From Palaemon carinicauda (Eukaryota > Arthropoda > Malacostraca > Decapoda > Palaemonidae), in assembly GCF_036898095.1 (NCBI RefSeq), contig NC_090761.1, positions 42,799,622-42,863,621 on the forward strand: 64,000 nt of DNA, read 5' to 3'. Below the pieces are notes generated by a model. That model had not been told where the DNA came from. It saw only the letters and a list, made by a program, of their open reading frames with translations, and did no database searches. How positions within the stretch are numbered: the stretch's first letter is position 1; each line of letters starts with the position of its first letter. Positions 47,285 through 56,335 of the stretch are shown one piece after another. A program made the translations under genes and the position numbers.

Positions 47285-48282
47285 CTACTTATCCATTAAA
47301 GAGCCTGAGGTTTTAAACCAGCTGTTGTGCAGCCACCACAGGGCCGAAAACGTATCGAGCCTCCTGTGGGTCACGGCTTGCAGGTAGTGGGCTGTGAAGG
47401 TCGTCTGAAGCTTCCACACCCCAGCTTGGAGCACCTGCGTCACTGAGAAGTTTTTCTTGAAGGCCAGGGATGTAGCTATGCCCCTGACGTCATGTGCTCT
47501 AGGGCGACGTGACGGAGGAGGGTCTGGATTCAGGGACAGATGGATCACCCTACGAATCCATGCCGAGATGGTGTTCTTGGTAACCCTCCTCTTAGTCCTC
47601 CCAGTGCTCACAAACAATGCCTGCACTTGGGAATGTACTGCAGCTGTTCTTTTGAGATATAGCCCCAGACTCCTTACTAGACACATTAGGAGATGGTCTG
47701 GGTCATCTGTTACAGAACGAAGACTCGAAATCTGGAAGGAGTCGAACCGAGGGTCCGGCACCCCTGGATTCTGAGTCTTAGCATTAAACTCAGGGACGAA
47801 TTTGAACGTTACCTCCCCCCATCCCCTTGAATGGGCGATGTCATAAGAGAGACCATGAAGTTCACTGACTCGCTTGGCCGAGGCCAAAGCTAGTAGGAAC
47901 ACCGTCTTCCAAGTTAGGTAGCGATCTGAAGCCTGGCGTAATGGTTCGTAGGGAGGTCTAGAACTCGAACCACGTTCCATGGAGGAGGTCTCACTTCCGA
48001 CTGAGGGCAGGTAAGTTCATAACTCCGTATGAGTAGGGAAAGTTCCAGCGAGGAAGAAATGTCCACTCCTTTGAGCCTGAAGGCTAGACTTAAGGCTGAG
48101 CGATAGTCTTTCACCGCCGAGACTGAAAGGCGCATTTCTTCCCGCAAATACTCGAAGAACTCCGCTATTGCTGGAATGGTGGCATCGAGTGGAGAGATAC
48201 CCCATCCACGACACCAACCACAGAAGACTCTCCACTTTTCCTGGTAGACAGATGCGGATGACTTTCGCAGATGTCCAGACAT
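47285..48282 (-). pseudogene. DIRS tyrosine recombinase, copy E (family 2), one frameshift
   Basis: N-terminal core-binding region (47914-48282): Y-Q-E-K-W-R-V-F-C-G-W-C, A-V-K-D-Y-R-S-A-L. The catalytic domain is in the next frame (47980-47285): L-A-S-A-K-R-V-S-E-L with the first Arg, R-A-H-D-V-R-G-I-A-T-S-L-A-F with H-x-x-R, and F-T-A-H-Y-L-Q with the nucleophile Tyr. All catalytic residues are present; a single shift at about 47940-47980 separates the halves. Apart from that shift it looks complete. Confidence 0.85.
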
Positions 48283-48299
48283 CCTGACTGCAACTTGTT

Positions 48300-50214
48300 G
48301 CGAAAATCTCTCTCAGCGAGGAGATGCTGGATAGTCTTCAGGCGTGAAGTCATAGCGAAGCTACGGCTTTGTGGAAGATGTTGGCATGTGGTTGTTTGAG
48401 TAGCTCGTGTCGCGGAGGGAGTTCTCTCGTAAGTTCCGTTAGGAGTTGCAGAAAGTCCAGAAACCATTCCAAGTGATGCCATAGCGGAGCTATAAGGGTC
48501 ATCGAAAGATTGACCAATATTCTGGTCTTGTTGAGCACCCTCCTCATCAGACAGAACGGGGGAAAGGCGTACATATCGATGTTGTCCCACCGTTGTTGGA
48601 AAGCATCTTGCCAACAGTGCCTTGGGATCCGGGACTGGGGAGCAGTACAGCGGAAGCTTGAAGTTCAGCGCTTTAGCTAACAGATCCACAGTCGGGGAAC
48701 CCCACAAAGTCAGGACTTTGTTGGCTACTAGATGATCCAAAGACCACTCGGTACTCACAATCTGAGACGCTCTGCTCAGACTGTCGGCGAGCACATTCCT
48801 CTTGCCTGGAATGAAACGTGCCGATAGTGGGATCGAGTGGATTTCGGTCCATCTCAGTATCTCTACTGTGAGATGGGATAGCTGTTTTGAAAAGGTACCT
48901 CCTTGCTTGTTGATGTAAGCCACTACTGTGGTGTTGTCGCTCATCACCACCACAGAGTGACCCGCCAGGTATTGTTGGAACTGTTAAAGGGCTAGGAATA
49001 CGACCTTCATTTCTAGCAGATTTATATGGAGACACTTTTCTGATTCTGACCACAGGCCTGAGGTCCTGTGTTGCAGAACGTGGGCCCCCCACTCTTTCTT
49101 TGAGGCGTCCGAAAACAGCATCAAATCCAGGGGGGAGGACGAGAAGATCCAATCCTCTTCGTAGGTTCTCGTCTGTCACCCACCACTGGAGGTCCGTCCG
49201 TTCCGCAGGACCCATAGGGATCAAGACGTCCGGGGAATCGTAACCCTGATTCCACCGAGACTTGAGTCGCCATTGGAGGGATCTCATCCTGAGGCGACCG
49301 TTGGGAACTAGACGGGCCAAAGATGAGATGTGACCGAGGAGACGTAACCACGATTGGGCTGGAAGTTCTTCTCGTCTGAGGAAAAGGCTTGCGACCCTCC
49401 TCAGCCTTGCTATCCTGTCATCTGATGGGAAGGCTTTGTGGAGATTGGCGTCTATGATCATGCCTAGACATACCAGTCTTTGAGTGGGAAGCAGAGAGGA
49501 CGTCTCGAGATTTACCATGATCCCCAGATCTTAGCAAAGTCCCAGAAGTTTGTCTCGGTGTCGAAGAAGGGTCGACTCCGAGTATGCTAGGATCAGCCAG
49601 TCGACCAGATAACGGAGGAGACGGATGCCGATCCTGTGTGCCCACGACGATATTAGGGTGAACACTCTGGTGAAAACCTGTGGTGCTGTGGAGAGACTGA
49701 AACACAGCACCTTGAACTGGTAAACCTTGTTGTCTAGGCTGAATCTTAAGTACTTCCTTGAAGACCGATGGACTGGGATCTAGAAGTACGCGTCCTTCAG
49801 GTCCGGTATACATATGAAGTCTTGCGGTCTCACTGCAAGTTTGACCGTGTCTGCGGTCTCCACCCTGAACGGAGTTTGCTTGACATACTTGTTCAAAGCT
49901 GAGAGGTCGATGACTGGTCTCCAGCTCCAGACGCACGCCTTCTTTACAAGAAAGAGTCGACTGAAGAAGTCTGGAGACCCGTCGACGACCTCTTGGAGAG
50001 CGCCGTTCTTCAACATGGTCTCGACTTCTGCCCGAAGGGCTTGCCCCCTTGCCGATCCCATGGCAAGGGAGGCCAACGACACTGAATCCGCTGTCAGGGG
50101 AGGTAGAGATGTTGTGAACGGGACGTGATATCCCTGACTAATTACGGAAATCGTCCAGGAATCGGCCCCAAGTTGCTGCCACCTGTTCGCGCAATTTTGT
50201 AGGCGTCCCCCCAC
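48300..50214 (-). pseudogene. DIRS RT / RNase H / methyltransferase-like ORF, copy E (family 2)
   Basis: Starts V/M-G-G-R-L-Q near 50214. Fingers read F-F-S-R-L-F-L-V-K-K, R-P-V-I-D-L-S-A-L-N and D-L-K-D-A-Y-F. The catalytic box reads Y-L-V-D (about 49600-49612), so one of the two metal-binding Asp residues is Val. A stop follows near 49530. The thumb (49518 down) has L-L-G-H-I-S-S-L-A-R. RNase H at 48953-48700 has S-D-N-T-T-V-V-A-Y and N-V-L-A-D-S-L-S-R. The methyltransferase-like region has L-P-L-Y-C-S-P-V-P-D-P and M-Y-A-F-P-P-F. Several frameshifts (near 49780, 49150, 48640). Confidence 0.82.
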
Positions 50215-50700
50215 TGGTGGACATGCAAGGGGACTGTCAATCCTAGCGTTTGCGACCTCGGCCGCTCCCTCTACGATTCTTTCCTCCCCAGGAGGACTTT
50301 TTGCCTTTCTTGTCCATGACAGGAAAGGGCTTAGACACCGTCGTCTTCTCTGCAGCTGCCGGTTTCGTGGTCTTGGTAGGACGTGGCAGCTGTGGTGCTG
50401 GCGGTTTATAGGGCTTCGATGTTAAGAGCCCTATGTAGGAGAGAATCCTGGTTGGACTTCCTCCACCTCTCAGCGGCCTGCTCCACGTCCTTAGGCTAAA
50501 ACAAGCTCTTCCCCATAACGGAAGAATGCCTGAGCCTGCTGATCTCGGTATTAGGGACCTTTTGATGGAACCTCTCGGACACCGCATCTCAACGTTTCAA
50601 GATGGTGTTAGCCCACAAGTTTGAGACTTGGTGGGCTAGAAACTCTATCGTGCGAGTGCCCGAGAGTAAAAAGGTCTCCATAGCCTTCCTGGTACAGAAA

Positions 50701-50928
50701 CTGCTTCGTATGTTAAAACGATCGTATGTTGGAACAAATATTCCCATAAGAATACATGGTAATTCATTTAATTCGTTCCTCAGCCTAAAAACCCATAATA
50801 AATCCTTAATAAATGGCTACACATAATTACACATAACAATAACATAACTGCATAATATGAAAGAAGCATGTAAAAAAGATAATTATAAAGAAATAATAAA
50901 TAAAAAATGTGTTTTATTGCCACTTTAC
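50701..50928 (-). other. AT-rich insert or possible intron in gag of copy E
   Basis: 228 bp of AT-rich sequence breaks GC-richer gag. On the minus strand it begins CTAAG|GTAAAG and ends ACGAAGCAG|TTTC, with GT and AG at the edges. The pyrimidine tract is weak, so an unrelated insertion is as likely. Confidence 0.35.
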
Positions 50929-51030
50929 CTTAGAGACAGGCCAACGCAGGTGTAGGATTTGCTACGCCAGGAGGAGACGGACGATCTGCGAGAAGGTAGA
51001 CATGGTGTTAACATGTTCTTTAAATAAATA

Positions 51031-51093
<63 letters not shown>

Positions 51094-51136
51094 TCTTCTT
51101 CACTGTTAGTGTTAGAGACGTTTATTAATTTTTTTT

Positions 51137-51205
<69 letters not shown>
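51031..51205. repeat. Facing (CT)n and (AG)n tracts
   Basis: About 30 CT units (51031-51090) and about 33 AG units (51140-51205), separated by 50 bp, together form a long inverted repeat able to fold into a hairpin. They interrupt gag of copy E. Confidence 0.95.
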
Positions 51206-51208
<3 letters not shown>

Positions 51209-51239
51209 AACAAAAATGTGTTGTCCTGCAGCCTCGCGT

Positions 51240-51960
51240 GTGGAGGGGGGCTGATGATTGCGCTAGGGAGCGTGCTGGCGCTCGCGCGAGGGCGGTGACG
51301 AGGGTGCGCACGGGCATGCGGGTGAGCAATGGCGCGCAGAGGCGTGAGCTGGAGAAAGCAGATGGTGCGCAGAAGGAAGGTTGCCACTCGCGCGCGTGAA
51401 GGTGAGTGTTCGCGCGTGAAGGTGAATGTTCGCGCGCGCGCGGGCGCGCAGGCGCGCAGGATCCGGCTGAAGAGCCAGTTCGGGCGATGATACCATTGGG
51501 CGCGCGTGCGCAACCTGGTGGGCGCGAGTGGGAGACTGCGCGCGAAGGCGTGCTGGCGAGGGATGGCGCGCAGGTGGAGAACAATGGCGCGCTGGCGAGC
51601 GCTGACGAGCAGGGGAAGAAATTAACTTTCCTACAGCGCTCAGATCAGAAGATCGTGGGCGCGCAGGAGGTCATTGGCGTGGAGAGTGTTGACGCGCAGG
51701 AGAGCATTGGCACGTAGGAGAGCGCTGGCGCGTAGGTGAGCGCTGAAGTGCAGGAGAACGATGGCGCGCATGGCGTGCAGCAGGTTGAAGGAGCGCAGTA
51801 GCGCGCTGGCGATCAGGAGAGCACTAGCGCGCAGGTGAGCGCTGACGTGCAGGTGAGCACTGGCGCACAGGTGAGCGCTGGCGCGCTTTAACAGGAACCT
51901 CCTCCGTATTTGAGTGCTTGCGCACAGGAAAGCGCTGGCACGAAGGTGAGCGTTGGCGCG
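51240..51960 (-). repeat. 18-bp minisatellite coding for R-Q-R-S-P-A repeats in gag of copy E
   Basis: GC-rich repeats (GAGCGCTGGCGCGCAGGT on the plus strand). Read on the minus strand in gag orientation, 51640-51900 gives tandem hexapeptides R-Q-[RHC]-S-P-[AVT], with two or three stops from point changes. 51240-51600 is a more decayed part of the same composition. Arg/Ser-Pro repeats suggest a nucleic-acid-binding, possibly phosphorylated, linker. Confidence 0.7.
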
Positions 51961-53002
51961 GAGGTTGAGTGCTGGCACGTAAGGGACGTATGTGCCAACT
52001 TGCACATACGCCCTTGTTGCCCCGAAGGGAACATTGCCTGTTTCACAACAGGATGTGTTGGCGCCCACAGCGCGTCAGCAGCCAGGAACGGCGACGGCAG
52101 GTCAGCAGGTCTGACGGGTGGAAGGTCGACGTGTCCTTTGTAAGGACGACCTTCCACCGAAGGGGATCGCGAACGATCTGCAGAGAGGTCCAGGGTTGTA
52201 GCTGGGAGAGTCGGAGAACGATGGCAAGGTTCCTCTGCGGAGGACTGCGGAGACGATGAACCGAAGAGGCGCCTCCTCACACCCTTGTGAGCTGAAGGAA
52301 AGCCTCTACGGCGAAAAAGAAGGCGGGCTTTATGCCTTATGCGCCCTCTGGGGGCCGTGGGGTCAGCGAGCTGACCATCAGCAGTCCTCCGAAGAGGAGT
52401 CTCTGTGAAGAATCACCGGCAGGAGAGACCGTTGGACTTAGTTTCTCCCTCGAAGGATGAGCAGGGGGAGGAACTAAGCCTTCAGCTACAACAGGTTGAT
52501 CAGGAGCAGAGGTCTGAGATACCGCATCGGAAGCCTCTGCCACCACAACGTCGACGATAGACAGAGGATCAACCTCGGCCAATGTCAGCGATTGTTTGAC
52601 ATCGGCCCCCAACCGGATCATGTCAAACAAGGCTTCCTTGGAGGGCAAACCCTCAAGCCCCAAGGAAGACCAAAGCTGAAATAAATCATTATTAGACATA
52701 TAAAGATTTAAATCCTCCCCCGGGGGAGGAGGAGGAGCTGCCTCGCTATTGGAGGCAACTCCCTCTCCCGAACCCCGAGATCGGGCAACAGAACTATGGC
52801 CTACGCTACCACTCGACAGTTTCTCGGAAGAAACCGATCGAGCGGGAGTTTCAGAGGAGGTTTGGGCAACGGAAGAAGAGCCCTTGGGATTTTCTTCTTT
52901 CAAAGAAACCTTCGAAGGAGAAATATCCCGTTTGGACTTCTTCCGTCGCCGAGAAAACCTCTCCCACTGGGAGGTAGACCACTCCCTACACTCACCAAAC
53001 TA

Positions 53003-54051
53003 GTACCCCTTTCTCTCGTTTTCTTTCTTAGCTCCGGTGGGTGAGCGGATTTCCCGTTTTCCGTTTTGTGCGTTCAACGGGTTCTCCCTCCCTCACCTCT
53101 CCCCCTACGGATGTATGATAACTTACGAGTTATTTATTTTTGGTTACTTTTCAATAGTTAGCGTTATTTTAGGTCCGTGTTTCGTCCTCTCCCCATTACG
53201 GCTCGGGAGTAGTTATGAACGTTTTTCCACTCCGCCTTGTGTTCTACTCCGCCATGAGGGATTCTCAATGACTTTCGTTTTATTGTTATATTTATATATT
53301 GTTTACTACATGGGACGGGCTTCATATTGTTTAGATACGACCCTCCGGTGGCCCTTACTGCGGTCTCAGGCCACGGCCATATCCACAATAGCAATTGTTA
53401 TTACAATTGTGTTATTATTCACAATAATTATTCAGGACCTTTCTTCTCCCTCCGGCTTCACCGGAGATCGTAAATACGCTTTACTATGATCTAAGCCTTA
53501 GCCTTTAGCTGCGTCTTGGCTTTTATATCTTTCACAATTGAATTATTAGCCACAATTGAATTATTCAGGACATCTCATTACCCTCCGGCTTCACCGGGGG
53601 TCGCCCATACACTTCACACTTATATTTGCCTTGCCTTTAGCTAAGGCTGAATTATTCAGGACATCTCATTACCCTCCGGCTTCACCGGAGGTCGCCCATA
53701 CACTTCACACTTATATTTGCCTTGCCTTTAGCTAAGGCTGGTGTTTATATTTATTTTAAGGGCATGTCACTGCTTCCCCAACCCTCGAAGGTCGGCAGAT
53801 TGCTTTAAGTTATTTATCCTTCTGTCATTAATAGACATTAGGTAAATTACAATTATACAAACAATTGAATATTATAGTGCCAACAATGGTATGGGGCGGT
53901 ATCATCCTAAAAGTGATATTCAGATATTAGTTAAATGCAATATTGGAGCTTAGGGAATTCAGTGAGTGCCGGAGCTCTATAATAATAGGGTTTTTTAACC
54001 CCTTATCAGAGTTTCAAGAAACACCAGACTCATGTCTCCTTTCTTTTACAG
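53003..54051 (+). other. Leader region of copy F with about 91-bp minisatellite
   Basis: No long gene. 53561-53738 holds two near-identical units of about 91 bp (GACATCTCATTACCCTCCGG, TATTTGCCTTGCCTTTAGCTA), with a diverged third unit at about 53427-53530. It ends in a pyrimidine tract and CAG (CTCCTTTCTTTTACAG) immediately before gag. By analogy with the other copies it is probably intron plus 5' UTR. Confidence 0.55.
54036..54051 (+). promoter_or_regulatory. 3' splice site before gag, copy F
   Basis: CTCCTTTCTTTTACAG, directly followed by the in-frame gag Cys/His exon. Confidence 0.7.
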
Positions 54052-56331
54052 AAGGTCCGTTGTACTGCCGAAGGATGCCCTGCCTCGTTCAACGACCCCG
54101 TTGGGCATGACCTCTGTCGGTCTCATGCGCACTGCTCCCTCCCCTTTATCCGGGAACCGGGCCAGGCCCAATACATGGTCTGGTTCCCGGATTTGTGCTC
54201 GCTCTGTTACGAGCTGTCGTCAATTCTACTGAACGATGATGTAAGTGGGTTTTCCTTTTGTTCCTTATTTCTCGTTGGCAGACACTAATTTAGCCATGAA
54301 TATGATATACACAGTATATTTTGGAGAGCAAACCCCCTCCTGCATCACTAATCACTGCAAATCTTACAGGCCGATGATGTCTCTCTTCGTTCAGCAAGGG
54401 CTACTCTTCGTCCGTGGGTGTCGGGCTTCGGCAGGAATGCCCCGTCTGGCGCACCCTATCTCCTCGATGGAGACATGGCCTCTCGTCTCTTCCCAGGCTC
54501 GACTACTGCTGCAGTCTCCTCTGACCTTGCTGCCCCCTTAATTGAAGAAGTCAGGGCCACCATTCCCGCGGAGGACGAACCCCTTGTACCGCTGGACGTG
54601 GTAGATCTGGATATAGACGTAGAACCCGGGGACGAGCAGGTAAGTGGTGCCGAGTTGGTGGAAACCCTTTTCTCTCCTACTCCCTCTTCTACCTCTTCCT
54701 TTCTAGGTTTTGATAACTCTAAGGCTTCTCCTCGGGATCCCTCTGCCTCCGTACGACCCAAGGTGAAGCCACTTCGAACTTATAAGACTTCAGCTTTGCC
54801 AGTATCAACGTCACCGGTCCCCGGACCCTCGACAGCTCCTGATATTCATATTGCTCCTCGTAAAACCACGACTCCTAAGAAGTCTAAGTCTACCAAATCC
54901 AAGACAAAACCAACGGGTGGCTTTCAGGTACCCTGGGGCGATCTCGTCCCCATCGAACTGGTCAGAGATTTGGTCAGAGAACAAATTCAACATCACTCTG
55001 GGGCAATGACAGAGATTAAGGATATGATGGCTACTCTGATCCCCGCCGGAACTCAGTTTCCTCCCCCTTCTGCCCCAGACGCATCGAAGCTACCGCCCTT
55101 CGATAAAAACAATCCTTGGCGGTTTGCCTTGCATGTCCCATTCTTAGATGGTTCCCTAACTCTGGAGGGCATAGGCATCCGCCCTCTAGAGGACCTGGAG
55201 TTCTACCCCCCGGGCCTAGAATTCCCGTTCAATGGTTTCGTACGTTTAAAGGAACATGCATTGGTCCGTATGGACAAGGTACCGAAGGAAACGGTGATAT
55301 TTCCAAAAGAGCAGGCCCAGGCTATCTGGGCCAGAACACTATCAGAGTGGGGGTGTATTAACTCCAAGCTCACCCCACACAAAGGTGCCTACACTATTTT
55401 TACGACAGCGGCCTCCATCTCTTTGCCGCTCATAGACAAAGTCACAGAGCTGACTATACAGGCCATCAAGGAAGGCTCTTCCATGCCGGCTCTCAAAGAG
55501 ACGGACCCCACCTCTTTGCTTATTACGGGTACCTCTGCAACCTGGAATGCCGCGGCTTCTACCTTCACAGTGGGGAAGCTAGACCCGGACTGTGCCTCTA
55601 CTCTTTTCTCTGAGAAGCTTCCCAGATTAATAGAGAGTCTTCTCAAAACTGAGTTCGAGACCCGTACTAGACTAGCTAGGTCCCTACGATCCATCACCTC
55701 CATGGAGTCCCTAGCATCTCTTTACCCAGAGGAAACGCTGTTCAGAGTCGCCACAAAGAACCAGCTGCTGTCCTACCAAATAGACCTCCATGACTTCTGG
55801 TCAGCTCGAGTTAGTTGCAGGAAGTTCGTTCTGTCTGAGGCCTCCATCAGACATGAACCAAACAGGCTGATAGCCTCCTCCTGCTGGGGTAAGACCCTCT
55901 TCCCTCAGACCGAGGTGGATAAGGTTCTTCAGGACGCGGCGAGGGCAAACCAAAATTTGCAGGTAAGGTGGGGTCTCTCAGCCAAAAAGAGATTCGAACC
56001 CCAGAGACACACGTTCTTCAAAAAGAAACAGAGGTTTAGTCCTTACAAGACTGCCCGGGGTACCTCGTCCCCACAGTCTTCCGCTGCCTCGACTTCTCGA
56101 CAACAGGCGCCCCCTCAGCAGGTAGTCTACCTCGCTGCTCCCCCTGGTACACAGCCCAACCCCTCTTGGATGTCCTCTCCTGCATACAACCTTGCCTACG
56201 AATCCTCCGGTTCCTTTCGTGGATACCAAAGAGGGAGTTTCAGAGGTAGAGGACAGTCCCGCCAACGCGGCGGGCCTAGAGCAAGGGGTGCCCGTGGAGG
56301 GAGGGGCCCTAAGTTCACTCCCTCCCAATGA
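54052..56331 (+). CDS. DIRS gag, copy F: two exons (54052-54240, 54370-56331)
   Basis: Structural protein. Exon 54052-54240 (63 codons, phase 0 both ends) encodes the zinc-binding-like head: C-T-A-E-G-C, G-H-D-L-C-R-S-H-A-H-C, then W-F-P-D-L-C-S-L-C. Exon 54370-56331 continues with S-A-R-A-T-L-R-P-W-V-S-G-F, an acidic/Pro-rich linker and the capsid-like body. The body carries the hallmark R-H-E-P-N-R-L-I-A-S-S-C-W-G-K-T-L-F-P near 55850-55905. It ends with an RG-rich tail (R-G-S-F-R-G-R-G-Q-S-R-Q-R-G-G). The frame is open throughout. The true start codon must lie in an upstream exon; Met at 54418 is merely the first internal ATG of a long frame. Confidence 0.85.
54241..54369 (+). other. 129-nt intron inside gag of copy F
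   Basis: GAT|GTAAGT at the 5' end and CAAATCTTACAG|GCC at the 3' end. It contains two in-frame TAA codons, so it cannot be read through. Removal joins the Cys/His head to the R-W-V-S-G-F block exactly where copies B, C and D are uninterrupted. Phase 0. Confidence 0.8.
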
Positions 56332-56335
56332 TGTG

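Larger units (their letters stand above)
50243..53002 (-). pseudogene. DIRS gag main body, copy E (family 2)
   Basis: Resumes after the F insertion with G-E-C-R-E-W-S-T-S-Q-W-E-R-F and a basic patch R-R-R-K-K. An acidic/Ser-rich stretch (52903-52337) includes D-L-F-Q-L-W-S-S-L-G-L. A frame change follows, then a long R-Q-R-S-P-A repeat tract (51960-51240), two microsatellites and a possible intron or insertion (50701-50928). The C-terminal part has M-E-T-F-L-L-S-G-T-R-T and the RG-rich end (G-K-N-R-R-G-S-G-R-G-R-K-R) at 50243. It is a capsid-type protein by position. Broken by shifts and stops. Confidence 0.72.

Noticed and set aside
51406..51717. Plus-strand Ala/Arg/Gly frame
   Set aside because: Opposite strand of the gag minisatellite; the R-Q-R-S-P reading on the minus strand fits gag orientation better.
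53427..53738. Possible CRISPR-like array
   Set aside because: Two to three units of about 91 bp with no distinct spacers, inside a eukaryotic retroelement leader: a minisatellite.
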